DNA of 64,000 bases from Marispirochaeta sp. (GCF_963668165.1 NZ_OY764212.1:248001-312000); one strand, 5' to 3'; shown: positions 16,692-25,550, counted from the first letter of the stretch. The notes: generated by a model not told the origin, from the letters alone. Program-made: numbers and translations.

Positions 16692-19154
16692 CTAAACAAA
16701 CAGATTCGCGCTGGAGTCCTGGGCGCTTTCCAGGAATGTGGCAACCCCTCCGACTTCTACCCCCTCCAGAAGCTCCTCCTTCTTTACCCCCATAATGTCC
16801 ATGGACATCTGGCAGGCCACAAGGCGAACCCCCGCCTCCCGGGCCTGGTCGATCATGGTCTCAAGGGAATCGACACCCTTTGACTTCATTCTGCTTCGCA
16901 TCATTGCGCTGCCGATACCGCCCATATTTATCTTGCTCAAAGAGAGTTTACGGCTTGATTTGGGCATCATCAGGGCAAACATTCTCCCCATAAGGTCTTT
17001 TTTTACCTTCGGTTTACGCTGCGCCTTGATAACGTTCAGGCCCCAGAAGGTAAAAAAGAGGGTAACCTCCCGTCCTGAAGCCGCGGCGCCGTTGGCGATG
17101 ACGAAGGAGGCAAGGGCGCGGTCCAGGTCATCGGAGAAGACTACCAGGGTGGTACCGTTTCCCTGGCGCATCGGGTTTGCTGCCGCCGGGCGTCCTTTTT
17201 CTATCTCCGCGGTTATTACCCCCGCATCATGGTTGACCGCCAGCAGGCTGTTTCCGGTCATGCGGCACCAGGATTCCACGTCCCGGGCGAAACCCGGATC
17301 CGTCGCGGTCTGGATAAGCCGATCCCCGGACTCCAGGGCCTCTATCTCTTTTTTCAGGCGCATTATGGGCCCGGGGCACTGCATGCCCGAGGCATCGATC
17401 TGTTTTATCTGAATATTCTCCCGTTTTTTTGGAACCCCCTGGTATATCTGGTCGTCCTTGCCGATAAAGTCCCCGGAGAAGATGTCTTCGTTGCTCTGCT
17501 TCTGGGCGGAAATGGAGTAGGTCTTGTAGCCTCCGGAAAGGTTTACCACATTTTCGAATCCCTGCTGCCGCAGTATCCGCTCCGCCACATAGGCCCGTAA
17601 TCCCACGCTGCAGAACAGGACGATCCTCTTGTCCTTTGGCAGTTCCCCAATCCTGCGGCGCAGGTCGTCAACGGGAATAGTGATTGCAGAGTCGATGCTT
17701 CCGAGGCTGTGCTCCTCTTCGGTGCGGACATCTACCAGAAAGAGGTCCTTTTTCTTTTCCGGATTGAATACCTCGGTCCAGCTGATCTGCTGACTTGTAC
17801 CGTTCATAATGTTCTCTGCCACCATGCCGGAGATATTCACCGGATCCTTGGCGGAGGAGAAGGGCGGGGCGTAGGCGTGTTCAACTTCGGCCAGGTCAGT
17901 AACGGTGCCGCCCATTCCGATAACTGAGGCAATCAGGTCGATACGCTTGTCCACCCCTTCGTAGCCCACAGCCTGGCCGCCAAGGAGCCTGCCGTTTTCC
18001 GGATTAAAAAGGATTTTAATCGACATGGGGATTGCCCCTGGATAGTAACCGGCGTGGGAGCCGGAATGGGTAATAACCGAAGCATGGGGCATACTGATGC
18101 GTTTGAGCACTTTTTCCGGCAGTCCGGTAGAGGCCACGGTAATATCGAAGACCTTGGCAATTCCGGTACCGATTGTTCCTTTGTAGGTTCTGGTGTTTCC
18201 TCCGACGATGTTGTCAGCAACAATGCGGCCCTGCTTGTTGGCGGGCCCTGCTAAAGGTATCTTCATGGACTGTCCGCTTATGGGGTGGGGAAACTCAATG
18301 GCGTCTCCTAAAGCGTAGATGTCCTTGTCCGAGGTAAGAAGGTGACTGTCCACCTTAATGCCCCCGGACTCTCCAATCTCGAGGCCCGCTTCTTCCGCCA
18401 GGGTGATATCCGGTTTAACGCCTATGGAGAGAATAACCATGTCGGCGGGCAGATTCTTTCCCGAGCGCAGGTGAACACTGAGCTTTCCGTCCCGCTCCGT
18501 TTTAAAGGAGCTGACCGCGTCTTCCAGGTAAAACTCAACGTTTTTTTGTTTCAGATGCTGGTGGACCTCCGCGGCCATCTCGTAATCCAGGATATTCATA
18601 ACCTGGTCGGCCATCTCCACAATGGTTACAAAGATCCCCCGCTTGTGAAGGTTCTCCGCCATCTCCAGGCCGATGAATCCCGCACCTACAATAACCGCTC
18701 TGGCAGGCTTCTTTTCCGTTATATAGTCGTGGATACGGTCGGTATCCGGAACGCTGCGCAGGGTGAATATACCTGCCGATTTTATTCCCGGAATTGGCGG
18801 TTTAACAGGCTCTGCACCCGGAGAGAGCACAAGCTTGTCATAAGCCTCGTTGTAAATTTTGCCGCTTTTGAGGTCCCGTACCTGGACGTTCTTTGTTTTT
18901 CTGTTTATGGCGAGAATCTCGTTGTTTACCCGTACATCAACCCGGAAACGATCATAGAAGGATTCCGGAGTCTGAACGAACAGATCGTCCCTTTCGGCAA
19001 TGGTCCCGCCTATATAGTAGGGCAGTCCGCAGTTGGCGTAGGAGATGTATCCTCCCCGTTCAAATAGAATGATTTCCGCCTCTTCGTCCATGCGTCTGAG
19101 CCGCGCCGCGGTGGTTGCGCCGCCTGCAACGCCTCCTATAATCAGGTATTTCAT
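16692..19154 (-). CDS. CoA-disulfide reductase-like / rhodanese / TusA / DsrE four-domain fusion
   Basis: An 820-residue single protein joining four sulfur-handling modules. Residues 1-450 are a pyridine nucleotide-disulfide oxidoreductase of the CoA-disulfide/persulfide reductase type, with FAD motif IIGGVAGGATTA and single active Cys42 in ISYANCGLP. Residues 460-555 are a rhodanese domain with catalytic Cys515 in FCSVGLRA. Residues 585-655 are a TusA/SirA sulfur carrier with Cys593 in MQCPGP. Residues 665-820 are a DsrE-like domain. The likely role is persulfide reduction and relay of sulfane sulfur. GGGAGAG precedes the ATG. An AT-rich inverted repeat lies upstream. Confidence 0.9.
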   Translation of the reverse strand: MKYLIIGGVAGGATTAARLRRMDEEAEIILFERGGYISYANCGLPYYIGGTIAERDDLFVQTPESFYDRFRVDVRVNNEILAINRKTKNVQVRDLKSGKIYNEAYDKLVLSPGAEPVKPPIPGIKSAGIFTLRSVPDTDRIHDYITEKKPARAVIVGAGFIGLEMAENLHKRGIFVTIVEMADQVMNILDYEMAAEVHQHLKQKNVEFYLEDAVSSFKTERDGKLSVHLRSGKNLPADMVILSIGVKPDITLAEEAGLEIGESGGIKVDSHLLTSDKDIYALGDAIEFPHPISGQSMKIPLAGPANKQGRIVADNIVGGNTRTYKGTIGTGIAKVFDITVASTGLPEKVLKRISMPHASVITHSGSHAGYYPGAIPMSIKILFNPENGRLLGGQAVGYEGVDKRIDLIASVIGMGGTVTDLAEVEHAYAPPFSSAKDPVNISGMVAENIMNGTSQQISWTEVFNPEKKKDLFLVDVRTEEEHSLGSIDSAITIPVDDLRRRIGELPKDKRIVLFCSVGLRAYVAERILRQQGFENVVNLSGGYKTYSISAQKQSNEDIFSGDFIGKDDQIYQGVPKKRENIQIKQIDASGMQCPGPIMRLKKEIEALESGDRLIQTATDPGFARDVESWCRMTGNSLLAVNHDAGVITAEIEKGRPAAANPMRQGNGTTLVVFSDDLDRALASFVIANGAAASGREVTLFFTFWGLNVIKAQRKPKVKKDLMGRMFALMMPKSSRKLSLSKINMGGIGSAMMRSRMKSKGVDSLETMIDQAREAGVRLVACQMSMDIMGVKKEELLEGVEVGGVATFLESAQDSSANLFV

Positions 19155-19188
19155 GCTTCTCTCCCTGGTTTAAAATCTGAAAACCGAT

Positions 19189-19212
19189 ATATAGATAAAT
19201 ATATATCTATAT
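19189..19212. promoter_or_regulatory. AT-rich inverted repeat, possible operator
   Basis: Nine-base perfect arms ATATAGATA and TATCTATAT around a six-base spacer, 35 bases upstream of the sulfur-fusion start and within the divergent region with ileS. The symmetry and position suit a dimeric repressor such as an ArsR-type redox or sulfide sensor. The regulator is not in the window. Confidence 0.5.
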
Positions 19213-19296
19213 TGATATATTCACAAGGCCTTTTTTGATAATTTCGTAACGATTCTGAAGACTGTCCTGAGAGGAAGGCAGAGAATATCGGCTCCC

Positions 19297-19326
19297 TTGA
19301 CAGCGGGAGTCCATTTTCTCTAGAAT
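19297..19326 (+). promoter_or_regulatory. Promoter of ileS
   Basis: TTGACA at 19297-19302 and TAGAAT at 19321-19326 with an 18-base spacer, about 45 bases before the GTG start. It is a strong consensus match. The leader is too short for a T-box. Confidence 0.6.
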
Positions 19327-19371
19327 GTTGCGACCATAGAACGACTTAATATCTGGCAAGGAGCACCCGCT

Positions 19372-22300
19372 GTGTACAACCCCGTGGACCCGAAAGTGAG
19401 TTTTCCCGGAATGGAAGAAGCCATCCTCGAGTTCTGGAAGGGAAATAACATCTTCAAGAAATCCATCGAAAACCGCTGTGACTGCGAGCACTACTCATTT
19501 TACGATGGTCCTCCCTTTGCGACCGGTCTGCCCCATTTTGGCCATTTTGTGCCGGGCACAATAAAAGACATTATTCCCCGTTACCAGACCATGAAGGGAA
19601 AACGGGTTGAACGCCGCTTCGGCTGGGACTGCCACGGTCTGCCGGTGGAGTACGAGATGGAAAAGGAACTCGGTATCTCCGGAAAAAAGGAGATCGAGGA
19701 TTTCGGTATCGCGAAATTCAACGAGTCCTGCCGCTCCATCGTACTGCGCTACACCAAAGAGTGGGAAACCGTCATGACCCGGGCCGGCCGATGGGTCGAT
19801 TTCGAGAACGACTACAAGACCATGGAACCCGATTATATGGAGTCCATCTGGTGGGTCGTGCAGCAGCTCTGGAAAAAGGAGCTCCTCTACGAGGGACACT
19901 ACATTCTGCCCTACTGTCCGCGCTGCTCCACGGTGCTGTCTAACCATGAGTTGAACCTGGGAGGCTACCAGGATGTTACCGATCCGGCCATAACGGTGCG
20001 ATTTAAAATCAAGGGAGAAGAGAACTCCTTTCTCCTTGCCTGGACCACAACCCCCTGGACCCTGCCGTCCAACCTTGCCCTTACCCTGGGGCCGGATATC
20101 GACTATGTAAAGGTCGCCGATGGTGATGATTTCTATATCCTGGCTGCTGAACGGCTCTCCGCCTACTACAAGAACGAAGAGGAGTACCGGGTTCTCTGGA
20201 CAAAGAAGGGCAGGGACCTGACAGGAATCGAGTACGAACCCCTCTTTCCCTATTTTGCCGACCTGGAGAGCAGGGACGCCTTCAAGACCTACACCGCCGA
20301 CTACGTTACCACCGAAGACGGTACCGGCATCGTTCATACCGCCCCCGGTTTCGGCGAAGACGACTATAACGTACTGAAGGACACCGATGTGCCTACGGTC
20401 TGCCCGGTGGACGGGGAGTGCAAGTTTACTCCCGAGGTCAGCGATTTTCAGGGGACCTTCGTCAAAGACGCCGACAAGGCGATAATCCAGCGCCTGCGGG
20501 ATGAGGGCAAGCTTATCAAACGGGACAACTACCTTCACTCCTATCCCCACTGCTGGCGCTGTTCCAGTCCCCTTATATACCGGGCAATCTCCTCATGGTT
20601 TGTGGATATCGGCAAGATCAAACAGAGCATGCTCAACGCCAATCAGCAGATCTACTGGATGCCTGAGCATCTGAAAGACGGCCGTTTTGGCAAATGGCTG
20701 GAAGGGGCCCGGGACTGGGCCATCTCCCGGAACCGCTACTGGGGTAACCCCATTCCCGTCTGGAAGTGCGACAGCTGCGAAGAGATCCACTGCGTGGGAA
20801 GCCGTGTCGAGCTGGAGGAGAAATCCGGTGTCAAGGTAACGGACCTGCACAAACACTATGTGGACGAGATCAGCTTTCCCTGTTCCTGCGGAGGAACCAT
20901 GCACCGTGTTCCCGAGGTGCTGGACTGCTGGTTTGAATCCGGGGCCATGCCATACGCCCAGAACCATTATCCATTCGAGAACCAGGAGTTCTTCGAATCC
21001 CATTTTCCCGCCAACTTTATCTCCGAAGGTCTCGACCAGACCCGGGGCTGGTTCTACACTCTGACCATTCTGGCTGCGGCCCTCTTTGACAAGCCGGCTT
21101 TTCAGAATGTCATTGTTAACGGTCTGGTCCTGGCATCGGACGGTAAAAAGATGTCCAAGTCCCTGCGGAACTACTCCGACCCCATGGAAGTCATGGACCA
21201 GTTCGGTGCCGACGCCCTGCGGCTCTTCTTAATGCACTCCGCGGTTGTGCGGGCGGAGGACCTGCGGTACTCCGATGATGGCGTGCGGGACGTATTAAAA
21301 GGGATAATACTCCCCATCTGGAACGCATACAGTTTCTTTGTTACCTATGCAAATATCGACGGTATCAGCCCGGAAAGAGCCCCGGAACATCCCGACAATC
21401 CCCTGGACCGCTGGATCCTCAGTGAAACCGAGAATATGGCAGGACAGGTTACCCGGTACCTGGATACCTACGACCTGCAGAAGGCCATAGGGCCGATTGT
21501 GGAGTTTGTAGATCTTTTGAATAACTGGTACATCCGCCGCTCCCGCCGCCGCTTCTGGAAGAGCGAGAACGACGGCGACAAGCTCCAGGCCTACGGAACC
21601 CTTTTTGAGGTTCTGATGAAGCTGATCCATATTGCAGCGCCGTTTACTCCCTTTATTACCGAGGAGATATACCAGAACCTGAAGACCGCGGATGCTCCTG
21701 AATCGGTACACCTTGCGGACTATCCCGTGGCTGACGAGTCCAAACGGGATTACGAGCTGGAACTCAAGATGAAGGTAACCCGGCAGGCGGTCTCCATGGG
21801 CAGGGCCCTTCGGGCCATGCACTCCCTCAAGACCCGACAGCCCTTGAAAGCCATTCACCTGGTAACCCGGGAAGAGGCGGAGCGTAAGGTCCTGATCGAA
21901 ATGGAAGACATCATCCGTGAAGAGCTGAACGTCAAAGAGGTTGTATACCGGGAAAACGAAGAGGACCTGGTGGAATACAGTGCCAAAGCCAATTTCAAGG
22001 TTCTGGGTAAGAGCCTTGGCAAGATGATGAAGAGCGCCGCCGCCAGAATCCAGGAACTCTCCATGCGGGAAATCCAGTCCATATTGGAAGGGGCCACCCT
22101 CTCCATAGACGTAGACGGAACCCCCATCGAGATTACCGAAGAGAGCATTATAATTCAGAGGACCGAGAAATCGGGACTCAAGGTCCTCAACGAGGGCTCC
22201 CTTACCGTGGCTCTGGATCCCGAGATTACCGAAGAACTGGAGCGGGAAGGGGTTGTCCGGGATATCGTACGGGGTGTACAGAACCTGCGCAAGGACTCAG

Positions 22301-22491
22301 GACTTGAGGTGACCGACCGGATCCGCCTGACCCTCTTTGGCGACGAGAAGATACAGACTTCGGTGTATGACTTCAAGGATTACCTGACCGAAGAGACCCT
22401 GGCTGAGGAGTTCACCTGGGAAGAGATCAACGACGGTACTTCCGTAGAATGCGGCGAGACCACATGCCTTATCACCCTGGAAAAAGTTTAG
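19372..22491 (+). CDS. ileS: Isoleucyl-tRNA synthetase, type 2 (eukaryote-like clade)
   Basis: A 1039-residue class I synthetase charging tRNA-Ile. The HIGH-type motif is HFGH at residues 55-58 and the second catalytic motif is KMSKS at 593-597. The N-terminal segment RRFGWDCHGLPVE and the size identify the long, eukaryote-like IleS2 clade rather than the roughly 930-residue E. coli type. IleS2 enzymes are known for low mupirocin sensitivity. The start is GTG with AAGGAG upstream. The next gene begins before its stop, so the two are translationally coupled. Confidence 0.95.
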   Translation: MYNPVDPKVSFPGMEEAILEFWKGNNIFKKSIENRCDCEHYSFYDGPPFATGLPHFGHFVPGTIKDIIPRYQTMKGKRVERRFGWDCHGLPVEYEMEKELGISGKKEIEDFGIAKFNESCRSIVLRYTKEWETVMTRAGRWVDFENDYKTMEPDYMESIWWVVQQLWKKELLYEGHYILPYCPRCSTVLSNHELNLGGYQDVTDPAITVRFKIKGEENSFLLAWTTTPWTLPSNLALTLGPDIDYVKVADGDDFYILAAERLSAYYKNEEEYRVLWTKKGRDLTGIEYEPLFPYFADLESRDAFKTYTADYVTTEDGTGIVHTAPGFGEDDYNVLKDTDVPTVCPVDGECKFTPEVSDFQGTFVKDADKAIIQRLRDEGKLIKRDNYLHSYPHCWRCSSPLIYRAISSWFVDIGKIKQSMLNANQQIYWMPEHLKDGRFGKWLEGARDWAISRNRYWGNPIPVWKCDSCEEIHCVGSRVELEEKSGVKVTDLHKHYVDEISFPCSCGGTMHRVPEVLDCWFESGAMPYAQNHYPFENQEFFESHFPANFISEGLDQTRGWFYTLTILAAALFDKPAFQNVIVNGLVLASDGKKMSKSLRNYSDPMEVMDQFGADALRLFLMHSAVVRAEDLRYSDDGVRDVLKGIILPIWNAYSFFVTYANIDGISPERAPEHPDNPLDRWILSETENMAGQVTRYLDTYDLQKAIGPIVEFVDLLNNWYIRRSRRRFWKSENDGDKLQAYGTLFEVLMKLIHIAAPFTPFITEEIYQNLKTADAPESVHLADYPVADESKRDYELELKMKVTRQAVSMGRALRAMHSLKTRQPLKAIHLVTREEAERKVLIEMEDIIREELNVKEVVYRENEEDLVEYSAKANFKVLGKSLGKMMKSAAARIQELSMREIQSILEGATLSIDVDGTPIEITEESIIIQRTEKSGLKVLNEGSLTVALDPEITEELEREGVVRDIVRGVQNLRKDSGLEVTDRIRLTLFGDEKIQTSVYDFKDYLTEETLAEEFTWEEINDGTSVECGETTCLITLEKV

Positions 22492-23294
22492 TCTCCGCAG
22501 GGGCCGCACTCCTTGCGGTACTGCTGGTTTCCGGCTGCAGAAGCCTGCCGCCGGAGACAGGGACTGGCGCTTATACCGCGCCCTTGCCCCGCGATGCGGT
22601 TGTGGCGGCTTCAGGAGACGCGGAACAGATCCGTTCCCACCTCACGGAACAGCTATCCCGTCTATACGGCAAGAAGATTGCTTCGATTATGGAACGCAGC
22701 AGGCAGATCAATTTTTCCCTGTTTGCCGACGGCGGATCTGAACTGCTGGTGGAAGGGGACTTCCCCCGCTTCCGAACTTCCCTGGCCCTGGGAGTCAGCC
22801 GCAACTGGACCCTTACGGGGCGCAATCCCGATACCTGGACGTATGAAGACGGCAGGGCAAAGGTCAGCCTGCTGGGGCGTGGACGACTGGTCTTCAGCAG
22901 TCTGGGAACAGATCGAATTGTAAAGGCCTGGGAAGAACGCCATGAGAACGGCATGGTCCGCAGCAGCTCTCTTGCCATATTTATTCCGGAAATGAAAAAC
23001 CTCTCCTCAGGATTGCCCCTGGGCGGCGAATGCCGTATAGTCGGTTACTGGACGGAGGGCGAATTAGAGCTATCGTTTCTGTGGCGTTTTGAAGACCCCC
23101 GCCGGGCAAGGACCGCCCTGCCCCTGGTAAAACTTCTCTTATGGGGCTTCATGAAGGGCCTTGATCCGGATTTTGACCGGAGAACTTTAAGCTCGCGGCT
23201 TGACGGAGCGGAGGTGGAAATCCGTGGGATCCGCTTAAGCCCCGGAGAAATCGAGCTGCTGCTGCATGAGCATGTTGATCTGCGGGGGATGTAA
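22464..23294 (+). CDS. Lipoprotein of unknown function
   Basis: A protein of about 276 residues with a signal peptide ending in LLVSGC, a clear lipobox. The mature part has no family I recognise; it is a mixed alpha/beta sequence without repeats or catalytic motifs. The gene overlaps the end of ileS by 28 bases (43 if the ATG at 22449 is used) and precedes hisH by 44 bases. It is probably read with both, but no functional link is evident. Confidence 0.65.
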   Translation: MPYHPGKSLVSAGAALLAVLLVSGCRSLPPETGTGAYTAPLPRDAVVAASGDAEQIRSHLTEQLSRLYGKKIASIMERSRQINFSLFADGGSELLVEGDFPRFRTSLALGVSRNWTLTGRNPDTWTYEDGRAKVSLLGRGRLVFSSLGTDRIVKAWEERHENGMVRSSSLAIFIPEMKNLSSGLPLGGECRIVGYWTEGELELSFLWRFEDPRRARTALPLVKLLLWGFMKGLDPDFDRRTLSSRLDGAEVEIRGIRLSPGEIELLLHEHVDLRGM

Positions 23295-23338
23295 GGGGTG
23301 AGGCTTGAATCGGCTCATACAAAATTAAGGAGCTGGCT

Positions 23339-23953
23339 GTGAAAATCGGTGTTATTGATTACGAAGGGGGAAACCTGCGCAGTGTGGAAACCGCTCTACG
23401 CTATATCGGGGCCGATTTCGGGGTCTATGATGATCCTGAATCGATTCTGCAATGTGACGGGATTGTTTTTCCCGGGGTGGGAGAAGCTGCATCTTCCATG
23501 CGGGTTCTGAAACATCGGGGCCTTGACCAGGCAATCCGGGAAGCCGTAACGGCCGGCACACCCATGTTCGGGATCTGTATCGGTTGCCAGGTACTCCTGG
23601 ACCACTCCGAGGAGGGGGATACTACCTGTCTCGGGATCGTTCCGGGTACGGTAAAGCTGTTTAAAGGCGGTCCCGGTTTAAAGATTCCCCACATGGGCTG
23701 GAATTCGGTCAAACAGAACCGGGAACACCCGATTTTTGACGGCGTACCCGACGGTGCCTCCTTCTATTTTGTTCACTCCTACTACCCGGAAGTCGCGGAC
23801 CGGAAAATAGAGATCGGGACCTGCGAATACGGTGAACGCTTCTCCGCCATCTATGTCAGGGACAATATTGTGGCCTCCCAGTTTCATCCGGAAAAGTCTG
23901 GGCGTTTCGGACTCCGGATGCTCGATAATTTTATAAAGGGGGGGCTTAAATAG
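23339..23953 (+). CDS. hisH: Imidazole glycerol phosphate synthase, glutaminase subunit
   Basis: A 204-residue class I glutamine amidotransferase that supplies ammonia to HisF in histidine biosynthesis. The nucleophile Cys80 is in GICIGCQ, the catalytic His/Glu pair is in QFHPEKSG near residue 180, and PHMGWN is the HisH-specific motif. The start is GTG with AAGGAG upstream. The stop codon touches the hisF start, so the two subunits are made together. Confidence 0.95.
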   Translation: MKIGVIDYEGGNLRSVETALRYIGADFGVYDDPESILQCDGIVFPGVGEAASSMRVLKHRGLDQAIREAVTAGTPMFGICIGCQVLLDHSEEGDTTCLGIVPGTVKLFKGGPGLKIPHMGWNSVKQNREHPIFDGVPDGASFYFVHSYYPEVADRKIEIGTCEYGERFSAIYVRDNIVASQFHPEKSGRFGLRMLDNFIKGGLK

Positions 23954-24724
23954 ATGTACCGCAAACGAATAATCGTCTGCCTGGATGTCCGGGACGGCAA
24001 GACCACCAAGGGTATCAAGTTCAAGGGCAATGTGGATATCGGCGACCCGGTGCAGATGGCCCGGGAGTATTACGAAGCCGGGGTGGATGAACTGGTTTTT
24101 TACGATATAACCGCCTCTTCCGAGGGCCGGGGAATCATGATCGATGTGGTTGAACGGGTAGCCCAGCAGATTTTTATACCTTTTGCCGTGGGAGGGGGTA
24201 TCTCTTCGCCTTCTGACATGCGGGCCTGTCTTCTGGCCGGAGCGGAGAAGGTCAGTGTAAACTCCCAGGCGGTCAAGTTTCCGGGAATAATAGAAGAGGG
24301 GGCCGGCCTTTTCGGCCGCCAGTGTATTGTTGTCGGTATGGACGCTTTAAAGGACCCCCGGGTGCCTTCGGGCTACCGGGTGGTAATCAACGGCGGCAGG
24401 ACCCCTACGGAGCTGGATGCTCTGGAGTGGGCGCAGAAGGTAGAGTCCCTGGGAGCAGGGGAGATTGTACTCAACTCCATTGATACCGACGGTACCCGGG
24501 ACGGCTATGAGCTGGAGCTTACCAGGATGATCTCTACCGCCGTTAATATCCCCGTGGTCGCCTCCGGAGGAGCCGGCGTGCCGCAGCACCTGGCGGATGT
24601 CTTTACAAAAGGAGCTGCCGATGCCGCCCTTATCGCCTCCATGGTGCATTACGGCGACTATACTGTTGCACAGATCAAGGAATATTTGCAGGACCGGGGT
24701 ATATCCGTAAGGATGGACTGGTAG
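23954..24724 (+). CDS. hisF: Imidazole glycerol phosphate synthase, cyclase subunit
   Basis: A 256-residue half-barrel-repeat TIM enzyme that cyclises PRFAR to imidazole glycerol phosphate and AICAR. The catalytic Asp11 (VCLDV) and Asp130 (VGMDA) are both in place, and FAVGGGIS and ASGGAG are the phosphate loops. It begins on the base after the hisH stop. No other his gene is in the window. Specialised HisHF pairs exist in envelope sugar pathways, but this one has canonical motifs, so histidine synthesis is the best call. Confidence 0.95.
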   Translation: MYRKRIIVCLDVRDGKTTKGIKFKGNVDIGDPVQMAREYYEAGVDELVFYDITASSEGRGIMIDVVERVAQQIFIPFAVGGGISSPSDMRACLLAGAEKVSVNSQAVKFPGIIEEGAGLFGRQCIVVGMDALKDPRVPSGYRVVINGGRTPTELDALEWAQKVESLGAGEIVLNSIDTDGTRDGYELELTRMISTAVNIPVVASGGAGVPQHLADVFTKGAADAALIASMVHYGDYTVAQIKEYLQDRGISVRMDW

Positions 24725-24756
24725 GCCCTGAACCGCAGTGGATTTTTTTGCTTCCC

Positions 24757-25167
24757 TTACTGGATCCAGGTAAGATACCAGCCGGTATCCGGATTAGCCG
24801 TTGCATCCAGGGAAGTGTGCAGCGCAGACTCTTCGGTGGCCGTGAAGGACGACACCGCAAATTCGTAATCTCCTCCGGGCAGCATGGCCGAGCTGACCAG
24901 GAGCTCTGCTTCAGTACAGTCTGTAAGGAACAGCCATGTGTCGGTTTCATGGACCCGGTAATAGACGTTGTATCCCAGCAGGTCTTCCGGTTCCGCTGGG
25001 TTCCAGGCCAGGGTAAAGGAGTCGCCGTCCACCATAAAAGGGGTAAGAGACGATTCCACCCCCGGGTTCGAAGAAGACGCAATCTCCATTCCAGGCTCAA
25101 CGCAGCCGGCAGCAAACATAAGTACAAGCACAGTAATCAGTATAAAAAACAGGTTCCTCGATATCAT
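24757..25167 (-). CDS. Fibronectin type III-like lipoprotein
   Basis: A 136-residue lipoprotein: a signal helix ending FAAGC and one Fn3-like beta-sandwich. Recognisable segments are GDSFTLAW, YNVYYR, YEFAV and a terminal TGWYLTWI. I start at the ATG at 25167, which has GGGAGGG upstream, not the longer frame from 25215. The same pattern recurs in the lipoprotein at 42526-42981, so the two are paralogues flanking the biosynthetic locus. A role in outer-membrane assembly or in binding an envelope polymer is possible but unproven. Confidence 0.7.
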   Translation of the reverse strand: MISRNLFFILITVLVLMFAAGCVEPGMEIASSSNPGVESSLTPFMVDGDSFTLAWNPAEPEDLLGYNVYYRVHETDTWLFLTDCTEAELLVSSAMLPGGDYEFAVSSFTATEESALHTSLDATANPDTGWYLTWIQ

Positions 25168-25216
25168 CACTAATCCCTCCCGATAAAAGAAATTTCCGGT
25201 CCACAATTTGGGCACA

Positions 25217-25259
25217 CCTCAAGCGCATCAGAGATACCAGCTCTGATGAATGGTTGAGG
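25217..25259. other. Extended inverted repeat
   Basis: Inner arms CATCAGAG (25226-25233) and CTCTGATG (25241-25248) are perfect. Outer arms CCTCAA (25217-25222) and TTGAGG (25254-25259) extend the stem past an internal loop. No T tract follows on either strand, so it is not a standard terminator. It could be a structured leader of the lipoprotein mRNA or a protein site. Confidence 0.45.
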
Positions 25260-25450
25260 CACAGTTATTTCATCTCTGCCTGCCGTCAACTGTGGAGAAA
25301 ATTGTTAAAAATAATAGAATGACTAAATGTGTTAAACTTTATGTAGTAGAATGCTCATGATTTAATATAGCCCGTAATAAAAAAAAATCAGGTTCTATGC
25401 GGGAAATATAATAAAAAGTATGTAAGAAGCTATACAAACGCTAGTCTAAA

Positions 25451-25459
25451 AGTACTAGT
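25451..25459 (+). promoter_or_regulatory. AGTACTAGT motif, copy 1
   Basis: Nine-base motif also found at 38627-38635 and, inverted, at 38663-38671. Here it lies 33 bases upstream of the -35 element of the acpS promoter, a usual activator position. The hexamer CTAGTC occurs at 25441 and again at 25455 in the same orientation, 14 bases apart. Confidence 0.5.
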
Positions 25460-25492
25460 CCTTTTTATGCTACAGAAAAATCCGGGTCTGGA

Positions 25493-25522
25493 TCGACAAT
25501 CGGAGCTTTTCTGTTTTATACT
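25493..25522 (+). promoter_or_regulatory. Promoter of the acpS-ligase operon
   Basis: TCGACA (25493-25498), an 18-base spacer and TATACT (25517-25522), 28 bases before the acpS ATG. One mismatch in the -35 element suggests need of an activator. Confidence 0.5.
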
Positions 25523-25550
25523 TCTTCATACGTAGTCAGGACAACACAGA

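Larger units (their letters stand above)
25168..25550. other. 383-base intergenic regulatory region
   Basis: No coding frame is supported here. It holds the 5' leader of the lipoprotein gene on the left, an extended inverted repeat at 25217-25259, an AT-rich middle, the AGTACTAGT motif at 25451-25459 with a CTAGTC direct repeat, and a TCGACA-18-TATACT promoter reading into acpS. Confidence 0.6.

Noticed and set aside
19213..19371. Possible T-box leader before ileS
   Set aside because: No T-box sequence or specifier-like stem was found, and the promoter leaves only about 45 bases of leader.
19495..20550. 351-codon open frame on the minus strand inside ileS
   Set aside because: It is antisense to conserved IleRS sequence and has the composition expected of a shadow frame in GC-rich DNA.
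23339..24724. HisH/HisF as a specialised envelope-sugar pair
   Set aside because: Both keep canonical histidine-pathway residues and are 20 kb from the polysaccharide genes, so the standard role is preferred.
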